Shown here in pieces: positions 25,083 through 34,380 of a DNA stretch of 42,944 nucleotides. The notes beneath the pieces were generated by a model. The model searched no databases, was not told the DNA's origin, and saw nothing but the letters and a program-made list of their open reading frames with translations. The position numbers and the translations under genes are program-made. Position 1 is the stretch's first letter, and each line of letters opens with the position of its first letter. Origin of the DNA: Chromatiaceae bacterium (GTDB lineage: Bacteria > Pseudomonadota > Gammaproteobacteria > Chromatiales > Chromatiaceae); the NCBI GenBank assembly GCA_025458165.1, contig JALOTB010000043.1:1-42944 (forward strand), read 5' to 3'.

Positions 25083-28000
25083 ATGTCCGATCACAAGTCC
25101 CGCGAGTCTGCGACCGGTGCCCACCACTCGGGGCTCGGGGTCGCCGGATGGACCGCCAAGACCTTCATCCATTCGCCTCTGTCGCCGCTCCTCTTCCTCG
25201 CTATGCTCGGCATGGGCCTGCTCGGCCTGATGGCCACCCCGCGTCAGGAGGATCCGCAGATCTCGGTCCCGATGATCGACATCTTCGTGCAGTACCCTGG
25301 CGCCTCGACCGAGCAGGTGGTGAGCCTGGCCATCGAGCCGCTGGCTCGGCTTCTGAGCGAGATCGCGGGGGTCAAGCACGTCTACTCGGCCGCCGAGCGC
25401 GAGCAGGGGGTGATCACGGTCCAGTTCGAGGTCGGCGAGCTGATGGGGCCCTCGCTGGTGAAGGTCCATGACAAGCTCCAGGCCAATCAGGACGCCCTGC
25501 CCCCCGGCGCCATGCCGCCCATGGTGCGCCCCAAGGGGATCGACGACGTCCCGGCGGTGACGCTCACGCTCTGGTCCGACGCCATCGACGACGCGGCGCT
25601 GCGCAGCCTCGGGCTCAAGCTGCTGCAAAGCCTGGCGCAGATCCCGGACACCGGGCAGGGCTTCGTGGTCGGCGGGCGCTCCGAGCAGATCCGCGTAAAG
25701 GTGATGCCGCAACGCCTCTCCGGCTTCGGCGTCAGCCTCGACGCCATCGCCCAAACGATCCAGACCGCCAACGCCGAGCGCCGTACCGGCGACCTGGAGG
25801 TTGCCGAGGCCTACTTCACGGTCTACACGGGCTCCTTCCTGCGCACCGCCTCCGATGTCGAGCGGCTGGTCGTCGGCACCCACGCCGGCGCCCCGGTCTA
25901 TCTGCGTGACGTCGCCGAGGTGAGCCTCGAGCCCGAGGACTACCACCGCCACGTGAGCTACTACACCGGCCCGAGCTACCCGGGCACGCAACAGGCCGAC
26001 GGCATGCCGGCGGTGACCGTCGCCATTGCCAAGAAGGAGGGCAGTAACGGCGTCACCGTGGCCAACGCGATTTTGGACAAGGTCGCGCGGCTCAAGGGTC
26101 AGTTGATCCCCGATAACGTCCAGGTCGAGGTCACGCGTAACTACGGCGCGACCGCCAACGACAAGGTCAATGAGCTGATCCTGAAGCTCTTCATCGCGAC
26201 CGGGGCGGTGACCTTGCTGGTCTTCTTTGCCCTGGGTCTCAAGCCCGCCATCGTCGTCACCCTGGTCATCCCGGTGGTGCTCCTGATGACGGTTTTCTCC
26301 GCCTGGCTCATGGGCTACACCATCGACCGCGTGAGCCTGTTCGCACTCATCTTCGCCATCGGCATCCTGGTCGACGATGCCATCGTGGTGGTCGAGAACA
26401 TCTACCGACGCTGGCTGCTCAAGGGCGAGACCGACACCGACACGGCGGTCGAGGCGGTCGCCGAGGTCGGTAACCCGACCATCATCGCGACCTTCACCGT
26501 GGTCGCCGCGCTGCTCCCGATGGGCTTCGTCTCGGGAATGATGGGGCCGTACATGGAGCCGATCCCCGCGCTCGGCTCGGCCGCGATGCTGTTCTCGCTC
26601 TTCGCCGCCTTCGCCTTTACGCCCTGGCTCGCCATGCGCATCAAGCCGAGCATGAAGTCGCTGGAGCAGGCCGAGCATCGCGAGCACAAGACGGCCCAGG
26701 CGCTCGACGGTCTCTACCGCCGCCTCCTGCTGCCGCTGATCGAGCGCAAGGCCCTGGGGTACGCGTTCCTACTCGGCCTGATCCTGGCCTTCTTCGCCTC
26801 GGTGTCGCTGTTCTATTTCACGGCGGTGCCGTTCAAGATGCTGCCCTTCGACAACAAGCCCGAGTTCAGCGTGGTGCTCGACATGCCCGAGGGCACGGCG
26901 CTCGGGCGCACCATCAACACCGCCCGCGGGCTGGCCGAGCGGGTGCGCGAGCTGCCCGAGGTGGTGGCCGTGCAGGTCTATGCCGGGACGGCCAAGCCGT
27001 TCGACTTCAACGGCATGGTCCGCCACTACTACTTGCGCAGTCGTCCCTGGCAGGCCGAGATCCAGGTCCAACTGACTCACAAACGCGACCGTGACCGCAC
27101 CAGCCACGAGCTGGCGCTCGCCGCGCGCGAGCTGCTCACCCCGCTGGCCCGCGAGGCCGGGGCCCGGATCACCGTCGTGGAGATGCCGCCGGGGCCGCCG
27201 GTGCTCCAGGCGGTGGTCGCCGAGGTCTACGGACCGGACGCGGAGACGCGGCATCAGGTCGCGGCCGACCTCACGGGCATGATGGACGCGATCGACGGGC
27301 TCGCGGATGTCGACAACTACATGCAGGCGCCCCACAAGGTCCTGCGCTTCGCGGTCGACGGCGAGAAGGCGGTGCGCCTTGGGATCTCGGTCGACACCGT
27401 GATCCGCAACCTCGACATGGCGCTCGGCGGCTTCCAGGTGGGTGACGTCAAGCGCGGCAGCCTGTTGGAGCCCACCTTCATCACCATCGAGGTCCCGCTC
27501 GCGGTGCGTGCCCAGACCGCGCGCCTCGCGGACCTCCCGATCCCGACCATGGGCGGTCGCACGGTGCCGCTCGCCGAGCTCGGCCGCTTCGTCGAGGTGG
27601 AGCAGGACCCGATCGTCTACCACAAGGACCTGCGCCCGGTGGAGTACGTGGTGGCCGACGCCGTCGGGCGTCTGGGCGCCCCACTCTACCCGATGCTCGA
27701 GATGGAGCGGCGGCTGAAGGACTATGTGACGCCAGACGGTGAGGTGATCTCCGGGACCTTCTTCACCGGCCCCCCGCCCGACGATGGCAAGTCCGGCTTC
27801 GAATGGGGCGGGGAATGGACCGTGACCTATGAGACGTTCCGCGATATGGGCCTGGCCTTCGGCGTCGCGCTCGTCCTGATCTACATGCTGGTGGTCGCGG
27901 AGTTTGGCAACTTCGTGACTCCCGGGGTGATCATGGCCCCCATCCCGCTCACCCTGCTTGGGATCGTCCCCGGGCACTGGCTGATGGGCGCGGACTTCAC

Positions 28001-28322
28001 GGCCACTTCGATGATTGGCTTCATCGCGTTGGCGGGCATCATCGTGCGCAACTCGATCTTATTGGTCGACTTCTCCATCGAGGAGGTGGCCCGGGGGGCA
28101 AGCGTCAAGGAGGCGGTGATCAACGCCTGCAAGGCGCGCACCCGGCCGATCCTGATCACCGCGCTCGCCCTGGTCGCGGGCTCGAGCGTCATCCTCACCG
28201 ACCCGATCTTCCAGGGGATGGCCATCTCGCTCCTTTTCGGCGTCTTGGTGTCCACCCTGCTCACCCTGGTCGTCATCCCCCTGGGCTGCGTGAGTGCTGG
28301 GAAGTATCTGATCCGGCGCTAA
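25083..28322 (+). CDS. RND-superfamily efflux pump permease (HAE/AcrB type)
   Basis: 1079 residues, full-length for the family: 12 membrane helices with two large periplasmic loops. The fourth helix has GILVDDAIVVVEN with the Asp431-Asp432 proton-relay pair typical of hydrophobe/amphiphile pumps rather than heavy-metal pumps. Other blocks are RQEDPQISVPMIDIFVQYPG, GNPTIIATFTVVAALLPMGF, IGFIALAGIIVRNSILLVDF and a late KARTRPILITALALVAGS. It would export substrates across the inner membrane with the adaptor encoded upstream and an unlinked outer-membrane channel. A second multiheme cytochrome gene follows in the same direction after 440 bases. The substrate is unknown. Confidence 0.93.
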   Translation: MSDHKSRESATGAHHSGLGVAGWTAKTFIHSPLSPLLFLAMLGMGLLGLMATPRQEDPQISVPMIDIFVQYPGASTEQVVSLAIEPLARLLSEIAGVKHVYSAAEREQGVITVQFEVGELMGPSLVKVHDKLQANQDALPPGAMPPMVRPKGIDDVPAVTLTLWSDAIDDAALRSLGLKLLQSLAQIPDTGQGFVVGGRSEQIRVKVMPQRLSGFGVSLDAIAQTIQTANAERRTGDLEVAEAYFTVYTGSFLRTASDVERLVVGTHAGAPVYLRDVAEVSLEPEDYHRHVSYYTGPSYPGTQQADGMPAVTVAIAKKEGSNGVTVANAILDKVARLKGQLIPDNVQVEVTRNYGATANDKVNELILKLFIATGAVTLLVFFALGLKPAIVVTLVIPVVLLMTVFSAWLMGYTIDRVSLFALIFAIGILVDDAIVVVENIYRRWLLKGETDTDTAVEAVAEVGNPTIIATFTVVAALLPMGFVSGMMGPYMEPIPALGSAAMLFSLFAAFAFTPWLAMRIKPSMKSLEQAEHREHKTAQALDGLYRRLLLPLIERKALGYAFLLGLILAFFASVSLFYFTAVPFKMLPFDNKPEFSVVLDMPEGTALGRTINTARGLAERVRELPEVVAVQVYAGTAKPFDFNGMVRHYYLRSRPWQAEIQVQLTHKRDRDRTSHELALAARELLTPLAREAGARITVVEMPPGPPVLQAVVAEVYGPDAETRHQVAADLTGMMDAIDGLADVDNYMQAPHKVLRFAVDGEKAVRLGISVDTVIRNLDMALGGFQVGDVKRGSLLEPTFITIEVPLAVRAQTARLADLPIPTMGGRTVPLAELGRFVEVEQDPIVYHKDLRPVEYVVADAVGRLGAPLYPMLEMERRLKDYVTPDGEVISGTFFTGPPPDDGKSGFEWGGEWTVTYETFRDMGLAFGVALVLIYMLVVAEFGNFVTPGVIMAPIPLTLLGIVPGHWLMGADFTATSMIGFIALAGIIVRNSILLVDFSIEEVARGASVKEAVINACKARTRPILITALALVAGSSVILTDPIFQGMAISLLFGVLVSTLLTLVVIPLGCVSAGKYLIRR

Positions 28323-28762
28323 GGGGCCCGCGGTCGGCGCGCGCGCCGCCGGCTGGACCTCGCGCCGGCCCTTGCGCTCCGCCGGCGACCGGGCGGGGCG
28401 CCACCCCGTTCCACCCCGGCCGCTCGCTTAGCCCTCCTCCCCGATCGCGCGCTCGCCGCCGTTCCCCGTCTGTTTCCCGAGCGTTTCGCTCGACAACTCA
28501 AAAAAATGACACTTGTCAGATTTACAAGCGAAATCGGCTTCCCTCCTTGTGCGCCTCTGCTAGGTTGATCACAGATTTCCTCTTTTGTCTGGGGTTGTGG
28601 TCATCTCGCGGTTGTCAGCGGCGTGCGCGTGGCACGGTCGCGCGTCGCTGCCGCCGTCCAGTATCCCCGCGATCACCATTGCGCCCCCACGGCTTACCGC
28701 GTCCCGCACCCTCCGGTACCGGACGCATCCCCTGGGTCTTAGTGGAAATGGGAGGAGTAAAG
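28323..28762. other. 440-base intergenic region with an AT-rich palindromic island
   Basis: No credible gene. The first ~130 bases are extremely GC-rich. From 28478 to 28535 the composition drops sharply: a hairpin CGAGCG TTT CGCTCG (28478-28492), a run of seven A (28500-28506), GACA-CT-TGTC (28508-28517) and CTTGT-N7-ACAAG (28512-28528). The last repeat exactly fills the 17-base spacer between ATGACA (28506-28511) and a weak CGAAAT (28529-28534), which together could be a regulated promoter for the cytochrome gene. GGAGG seven bases before 28763 is its ribosome-binding site. Confidence 0.4.
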
Positions 28763-30132
28763 ATGAGGATGGCAGTGGTAGCGAAGGCAATGCTGGCGTG
28801 TACGCTCGCGGGCATGCTGGCGCTCATCAACGCGCAGGCCGGCGCCGCTTCGCAGGGTAGCGGACCGGGTGGGGGAGGCGGAGCGGGCCAGGTCGACCCC
28901 TGTGACGGCCAGGGCGGGGCCTATCGCGAGATCTGTGATACCTACGAGACCAGAAACCCCGGCACTACAACGCCGAGTACGGCGGCTTCGAGCTGCTGAC
29001 CGGGGTCCCCTACGACGACCTGGTCTGCAAGGGCTGCCACAACCCGGCCAACCAGACGACGCCGGTTCCTTATGAGCCGAGCTGCTATGACTGCCACATC
29101 GACACCGATGAGGACAACGACTCCAACCCGTTCAACGACCCGGTAACCGAGGCCACCTGCCGCGGCTGCCACAGCCGTCAGAACGCCGAGAACGCCTTTT
29201 CCGACGTCCACCGCGCGGCGCTCATGGACTGCATGGACTGCCACCACAAGGAGGAGATGCACGGCGACGGGACCGCCTACGAGTCCATGCAGGAGCCCGG
29301 GGCGCTCAAGGTGAGCTGCACCCAGGCCGGCTGCCACAAGACCGAGGACCTGCTCCCGGTGGTCCGCCCCGGGAAGGGCAAGAAGAGCACCCCCGTCGAG
29401 GTCAACGAGCGCGCGCTCAGCTTCCACCAGCCGCATCTCGCGACCCTGGACTGCTCGGCCTGCCACGTGCAGACCGTCGTCGCCTGCGATAGCTGCCACT
29501 TCGACAGCGAGGTGGTCGGGAAGAAGCGCTTCTATCGCCAGATCCCGCAGAGCGGCTTCAAGTTCCTGATGAACAAGGACGGCAAGGTCAAGACGGCGAC
29601 CTACCAGGCGCTCACCTGGGGCAGCTCCGACCCCAACATCGACGACGTGAGCTTCTACGTCCTCGAGCCGTTCAGCGGCCATACCATCAGCGACGGGACC
29701 AACGTCGAGTGCGTGGACTGCCACGTTCAGATTGTCCCGGTCAAGGGCAAGAGGGGCGGTAAGGTCATCGAGGGCAATGCGGCGCTCGCGAGCTACCTCA
29801 CCAACGGGACCATCACCGCCAACAAGTGGGTGCCCGAGGAGCCGCCGATTATTGACACAAAGAATGACGACGATCCAGCCAATGACGACGTCATCTGGGG
29901 GCGGCTCCTTGCCCCGCAGGGCGTCATCCCGGTGGTGCCGGATTGGGAGGAAGCGCTCCAGTTCGACTTTGTCTACTGGACTAAGGATCCCAACGCTACC
30001 GTGGTCAGAGATTCGACGGGTGCCAATTGGAACTTCCTGAAGTCGGGTGCGGACCTGACCCACATGCCCTATGGCGAGCCGCTGACCGAGGACCAGATCG
30101 ACCGCCTGGTCAACACCAAGCTGAAGCAATGA
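28763..30132 (+). pseudogene. multiheme c-type cytochrome (eight heme sites) split by a one-base frameshift
   Basis: The ATG at 28763 (GGAGG upstream) opens a frame with a signal peptide (to NAQAGAA) and a Gly-rich stretch reaching GGAYREICDTYE. It then ends early at a TGA near 28999. The -1 frame continues without a break as RHYNAEYGGFELLTG through to the stop at 30132 and carries all heme motifs. These are CKGCH (29026), CYDCH (29083), CRGCH (29158), CMDCH (29230), a CX4CH site CTQAGCH (29317), CSACH (29452), CDSCH (29485) and CVDCH (29710). One missing base in the C run at 28957-28960 restores a single frame (NPRHYNAEY). It may be a sequencing error, a true mutation or programmed slippage. 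If intact it is a periplasmic electron carrier of about 456 residues, family not recognised. Confidence 0.82.
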
Positions 30133-30222
30133 TCCCGGCGCAGCCGGGCGACGCGGCGCGTGCTGCCACGTGGCGGAGCCGTTGATCGCGGGGAATCCGC
30201 CCCCGATCAGACCTGAAAACTG

Positions 30223-30258
30223 TCCGGGGAGGCGGTTGCCGCCTCCCCGGATTTTTTT
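30223..30258 (+). terminator. strong intrinsic terminator
   Basis: A 13-base perfect stem (30223-30235 with 30239-30251, core CCGGGGAGGCGG) and a TTG loop are followed by seven T at 30252-30258. It lies 90 bases after the multiheme cytochrome stop and closes the cytochrome/RND region. A smaller hairpin CCCGGC-GCA-GCCGGG directly follows the stop at 30134-30148. Confidence 0.92.
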
Positions 30259-30385
30259 GCGTTGACCCCTCGATCCGGCCCCGCGGGCCTGACGGTCGAT
30301 CCCCCTGGGCGCTGATCGACACGGCGTCCGCTGAAAGACCGGCGGCGTCAAACACGCCCTGTGGCGCGGTTCTCGCGAGGGTCGA

Positions 30386-30757
30386 TCAGTTGTTCTTAGC
30401 GCCCTGATCGATCCACCGTCTGATGAGCGCGATCTCATCCGCGGTCGGTCCCTCGTGTCCCTCGTGGGGCATCTTGATGCTGGGATCCGCGCGTCCCTCC
30501 ACCAGCATGACCATGACGCTGGTGAAGCTGTCGCCGGGGATCACCACGGGTCCGAACTTGGTGCCCTTCATCAGCGCCTGATGGTCCGTCATGCTCAGGC
30601 CGCTCACGTTGTAGCCGTCCTTCTCGGGTGCGTGACAGCTCACGCAGTATTTCTGGATCAGCGGGTTGACGTCAGTCTGGTAGCTCACCGCCCGCTCGCA
30701 GCCTTGGAGCACGCCGCCCAAGGCCACTAGGGACAACAGGATTGTGGCGCTCTTCAT
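30386..30757 (-). CDS. small lipoprotein cytochrome c (planctomycete-type cyt c domain)
   Basis: 123 residues from the ATG at 30757, with GGAGG six bases upstream; an earlier in-frame start exists but lacks a ribosome-binding site. The signal sequence has a lipobox, GGVLQGC, so the mature protein is lipid-anchored. One heme site, CVSCH, occurs in INxxIQKY-like context (VNPLIQKYCVSCHAPEKDG). The middle has LMKGTKFGPVVIPGDSFTS and the Met ligand is likely in SIKMPHEGHEG. ADEIALIRRWIDQGAK is the closing helix typical of PSCyt1-like domains. It converges on the multiheme cytochrome gene and may exchange electrons with it. Confidence 0.86.
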   Translation of the reverse strand: MKSATILLSLVALGGVLQGCERAVSYQTDVNPLIQKYCVSCHAPEKDGYNVSGLSMTDHQALMKGTKFGPVVIPGDSFTSVMVMLVEGRADPSIKMPHEGHEGPTADEIALIRRWIDQGAKNN

Positions 30758-31043
30758 CGCTTGCCTCCTCATGCATTCGCACTGCTTGTTTCGGACACCC
30801 AACCTCCCATCGGTAGATCAGCGGTATCTTCTATTCGCGGGCGAGCGGGCGCAAGGACGGCGTAGGGGTCGGTGGGGCGCCGGAACGGGCGCAAGGGTGG
30901 CGAGGGTTGGCGCTCGGGTGGCGGCCGCGCGGCGGCGCCGATGGGACGCGGGGACGAGGATTAGCCGACGAGCGCCGATATCGGGTAGGTTGGCCGCGCG
31001 AAGCGCGATAAGCTGTCGTCCTCCCCCGAGAGAGAGCACACCC

Positions 31044-32333
31044 ATGTCCGAGCAAGCCACCCTGATCCTGGGCGATTCTCGCTACGAGCTCCCCGTCGTC
31101 GAAGGCACCGAGGGCGAGCGCGCCATCGATATCCGCGATCTGCGCGCCCGCACGGGCCACATCACCCTCGACCCGGGGTTCGCCAACACCGGGAGCTGCG
31201 AGAGCGCCATCACCTTCATCGACGGGGAGCGGGGGATACTGCGTTATCGGGGGATCCCGATTGAGCAGTTCGCCGACGGGCCGAACTTCGTCGAGGTCGC
31301 CTGGCTCTTGATCTTCGGGCGGCTGCCGACCGAGGCCGAGTCGCGCCGATTCTCCGCCGAGCTGACGGCGCACGCCAACCTCGACGAGGGGATGAAGCAC
31401 CACTTCGAGGGCTTCCCCCGCTCGGCGCCGCCGATGGCGATCCTCTCGGCCATGATCAATGCCCTCTCCTGCTTCTATCCGGAGCTCTTCGAGCTGGAGG
31501 ACGACGACCAGTTCCGGTGCGCCGCGGCGCGCCTCATCAGCAAGGTGCGCACCGTCGCGGCCTACGCCTACCGGCATTCGGTCGGCAAGCCCTACATCTA
31601 CCCCGACCCCAAGCTGCGGTACGTCTCCAACTTCCTGCACATGATGTTCTCGCAGCCGTACCAGCAGCACATCTGCGACGAGGCCGTGCGGGATGCCCTC
31701 AACCTGATTCTGATCCTCCACGCGGACCACGAGCAGAACTGCTCCACGTCCACCGTGCGCATCGTGGGCTCCAGCCAGGCCAACCTGTTCGCGTCCTGCG
31801 CGGCGGGGGTCTGCGCCCTTTGGGGGCCACTGCACGGCGGGGCGAATGTGGAGGTCCTGACCATGCTGGACGAGATCCACCGCGGGCGGGTAACCCCGGA
31901 GGAGTACGTGCGCCTGGCCAAGGACAAGGACAGCAAGGTGCGGCTGATGGGCTTCGGCCACCGCGTCTACAAGAACTTCGATCCGCGCGCCAAGATGCTC
32001 GGGGAGGTCGCCGAGCGCCTGCTTGCCAACCTCGGTCGGGAGGACCCGCTGCTGGACATCGCCCGCAAGCTGGAGGAGATCGCCCTCTCCGATCCCTATT
32101 TCGTCGAGCGCAAACTCTATCCAAACGTCGACTTCTACAGCGGCATCATCCTGCGCGCCATTGGCATCCCGACCAACATGTTCACCGTCATCTTCGCTAT
32201 CGGGCGCCTCCCGGGCTGGATTGCCCACTGGTGGGAGCAGCACCAAGGGAGCGTGACCCGGATCGCCCGGCCGCGCCAGATCTATGTGGGCAACACCGAG
32301 ATGGACTACGTCCCCTTTGATGCCCGCGGCTAG
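31044..32333 (+). CDS. gltA: citrate synthase (type II)
   Basis: 429 residues, normal length for the Gram-negative hexameric enzyme. The N-terminal beta domain (TLILGDSRYELPVVEGTEG) and ITFIDGERGILRYRGIPIEQ are characteristic. Active-site residues lie in LWGPLHGGANVEVL (His), LMGFGHRVYKNFDPRAK (His/Arg) and LYPNVDFYSGII (Asp). It condenses oxaloacetate and acetyl-CoA as the first TCA-cycle step. The 286-base upstream spacer holds a small direct repeat (GGGCGCAAGG twice, near 30845 and 30885) but no clear promoter. Its last 14 bases overlap the start of the next gene. Confidence 0.96.
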   Translation: MSEQATLILGDSRYELPVVEGTEGERAIDIRDLRARTGHITLDPGFANTGSCESAITFIDGERGILRYRGIPIEQFADGPNFVEVAWLLIFGRLPTEAESRRFSAELTAHANLDEGMKHHFEGFPRSAPPMAILSAMINALSCFYPELFELEDDDQFRCAAARLISKVRTVAAYAYRHSVGKPYIYPDPKLRYVSNFLHMMFSQPYQQHICDEAVRDALNLILILHADHEQNCSTSTVRIVGSSQANLFASCAAGVCALWGPLHGGANVEVLTMLDEIHRGRVTPEEYVRLAKDKDSKVRLMGFGHRVYKNFDPRAKMLGEVAERLLANLGREDPLLDIARKLEEIALSDPYFVERKLYPNVDFYSGIILRAIGIPTNMFTVIFAIGRLPGWIAHWWEQHQGSVTRIARPRQIYVGNTEMDYVPFDARG

Positions 32334-33522
32334 TCGCGGCCTCGTCGCACTCGTCCTTATCGCGCTCGCGCCGGCCTTCGCGGCGCCGCCTCAGCAGACC
32401 GGCTTCTCCGCCGTGCGGGCGGGGAAGGCGGTCCGCTTCCAATACACCTTCAGCGAGCGTGAGGGTGGAACCCATCGCCTCGAATTCGCAATCCCGGCGG
32501 CCGAGATCGCCGCGGCGCGGGCGGGCTTCCGCGCCCACAACCCGGAGGAGCTGCGCGGCCTGGCGAAGGCCGAGCAGCGCCGACTGCTCGAGGCGGAGGT
32601 CGACGGCCTGGCCTCGGCCTACCCGCGGGCGCAGATCGCGTTGGACGCTGACGGTGTCGTCACCTGGCGGGTCGGGGCGGGGGCCGATGCCCCGGCGGAG
32701 CAGCGCCAGGCCTTCGATCGGGCCATGGCGGAGGAGATCGCGCGCCTGCGCGACGAGTATCCCAGGGTGTACATCCAGGTCTCGGCCGGTGCCTACCAGG
32801 TACGCGGCGCGGATCAGACGGGGCTTGCCGAGGTCATGCGTCGCCTGAGGGCCGCCGAAGGTCGGGCGAATCAGGCCGTTGCACGCCTCGTCGAGCAGCA
32901 GCGCGCCGGGCTCGAAGAGGGCGCCGCGGCGATCGGCGATGAGCTGGCAGAGCGCATCGCGGCGGTCGAGCAGGCGATGGCTGGCTTCGAGGCCGCCTAC
33001 TACCTGGAGCGCCGCTACCGACTCCACGAGGATCGCAGTCTGCGTCCCGATTATGCTCGGATCGCCCGGGAGTCGGTCGAGCCGCTGGCCCCGGTTGCCG
33101 CCGCCCTGGCCGATTCGACCCGCGGGGGCTCGTGGCGGGAGGTCGTCGACCGCCTGCTGCTGTTCCTCCAGACCATCCCCTACGATCCCCTCGATGACCG
33201 CGCGACGGGGGCCGGCTTCTCGCCCCCGCTGGTGGTCCTCGCCGACAATCGGGGCGACTGCGACAGCAAGTCGGTGTCCTTCGCCGCCATCGCCCATCGG
33301 CTGCAACCGGATCTGCCGATCGCCTTGGTGCTGGTCCCCGGCCACGCCTTGGTCGCGCTCGCAACGCCCCCCGAGCGGGGCGACCGGACCCTGCGGCATG
33401 CGGGTCGCACCTGGGTCCTCGCCGAGCCGGTCGGCCCGGGTGCCTACCCGATGGGCCGGATCGCCGAAGAGTCGGAGCGCGGCTTGGGCCGCGTCGAGGC
33501 GTTCGTCACGCTTTTCCCCTGA
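32320..33522 (+). CDS. secreted transglutaminase-like (papain-fold) protein
   Basis: 400 residues from the ATG at 32320, inside the end of gltA. A signal peptide ends in APAFA. A long helical middle (residues about 120-230, rich in Ala, Glu and Arg) is followed by a domain with NRGDCDSKSVSFAAIAHRL and LVLVPGHALVALA. Cys314 and His342 in that spacing are the hallmarks of transglutaminase-like cysteine hydrolases. The protein should be periplasmic, perhaps a peptidase or amidase of the envelope. I do not recognise a specific named family. The 14-base overlap with gltA implies co-translation, although the functions look unrelated. Confidence 0.72.
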   Translation: MPAASRGLVALVLIALAPAFAAPPQQTGFSAVRAGKAVRFQYTFSEREGGTHRLEFAIPAAEIAAARAGFRAHNPEELRGLAKAEQRRLLEAEVDGLASAYPRAQIALDADGVVTWRVGAGADAPAEQRQAFDRAMAEEIARLRDEYPRVYIQVSAGAYQVRGADQTGLAEVMRRLRAAEGRANQAVARLVEQQRAGLEEGAAAIGDELAERIAAVEQAMAGFEAAYYLERRYRLHEDRSLRPDYARIARESVEPLAPVAAALADSTRGGSWREVVDRLLLFLQTIPYDPLDDRATGAGFSPPLVVLADNRGDCDSKSVSFAAIAHRLQPDLPIALVLVPGHALVALATPPERGDRTLRHAGRTWVLAEPVGPGAYPMGRIAEESERGLGRVEAFVTLFP

Positions 33523-34380
33523 TCAGGCACCTCGCGCGACGGGGCGTGCCGGGTCGCGGATCCACTCGCTCCAGGACCCGGCATAGAGTCGCGAGCCTGC
33601 GAGGCCGGCGAGCTCCATGGCCAACAGGTTGTGGCAAGCATTGACCCCGGATCCGCAGCTATGAGCGACCCGCTCGGGCGGGGTGTCGCCCAGGGCGGCG
33701 AGGAATCGACCGCGCAGTCGCTCCGGGGGAAGAAAGCGGCCGTCGTCACTCAGGTTGCCGGCGAGCGGGAGGTTGATGGCGTGGGGGATGTGCCCGGCGA
33801 CCGGGTCGATCGGTTCCGCCTCGCCCCGGAAACGCTCGGCGGCGCGGGCATCGACGACCTGGAGACGACCGCGGGCGATGCCCTCGGCCACCGCATCGGT
33901 CGAGACCCAGGCGGTATCGTCGATCCGAGGGACGAAGGTGCGGGGCGCCCGGCGGGGCCCCTCGGTCGTGATCGCCCCACCCAGCGCCTCCCAGCGCGGG
34001 AGCCCGCCGTCGAGAATGGCACCGCGGCAATGGCCGAGCCAGCGCAGCAGCCACCAGAGCCGTACCGCGAAGGCGCCTCCGGCGTCGTCATAGGCGACCA
34101 CCCGGGTGTCGCCATCAATCCCCCAGGCCCCGAGCCTCTCTGCCAGGCGCTGGGGGTCGGGCAGCGGGTGCCGCCCGGTCTGCGGTCCGATGGGGCCCGA
34201 GAGATCCTCGTCGAGGTGGGCGTAATGCGCCCCCGGGATGTGCCCCGCGCTGTAGGCGCGTTGGCCCCATGCGGGATCGCTCAAGGCGAAGCGGCAGTCG
34301 ATCAGGACCCAGCCGGGGTCGGCGAGGTGCCCAGCAAGCCCCGCCAGGTCAACGAGCGGGGCGAAGGCCGTTTCGCTCAA
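33523..34380 (-). CDS. two-domain sulfurtransferase (3-mercaptopyruvate/thiosulfate type)
   Basis: 285 residues from a TTG at 34380 that overlaps the stop of the META-domain gene (TTGA). Two rhodanese domains occupy residues about 5-130 and 155-275. Blocks are WVLIDCRFALSDP, AYSAGHIPGAHYAHLDEDL and QVVDARAAERFRGEAEPI. The active-site loop is HSCGSGVNACH with Cys242; CGSGV is the mercaptopyruvate-type loop rather than the CRKGV of classical rhodanese. It lacks a signal peptide. In a sulfur oxidiser it could serve sulfane-sulfur trafficking, but that is only inference. Confidence 0.88.
   Translation of the reverse strand: MSETAFAPLVDLAGLAGHLADPGWVLIDCRFALSDPAWGQRAYSAGHIPGAHYAHLDEDLSGPIGPQTGRHPLPDPQRLAERLGAWGIDGDTRVVAYDDAGGAFAVRLWWLLRWLGHCRGAILDGGLPRWEALGGAITTEGPRRAPRTFVPRIDDTAWVSTDAVAEGIARGRLQVVDARAAERFRGEAEPIDPVAGHIPHAINLPLAGNLSDDGRFLPPERLRGRFLAALGDTPPERVAHSCGSGVNACHNLLAMELAGLAGSRLYAGSWSEWIRDPARPVARGA

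Noticed and set aside
25083..28322. Heavy-metal (CusA-type) RND pump, suggested by the Met-rich adaptor loop.
   Set aside because: The fourth helix has the Asp-Asp pair of HAE pumps rather than the pattern of metal pumps, so metal export is not supported.
28628..28660. Possible sigma-54 promoter (TGGCACG) upstream of the multiheme cytochrome.
   Set aside because: No GC element lies at the required distance; the -12 part is absent.
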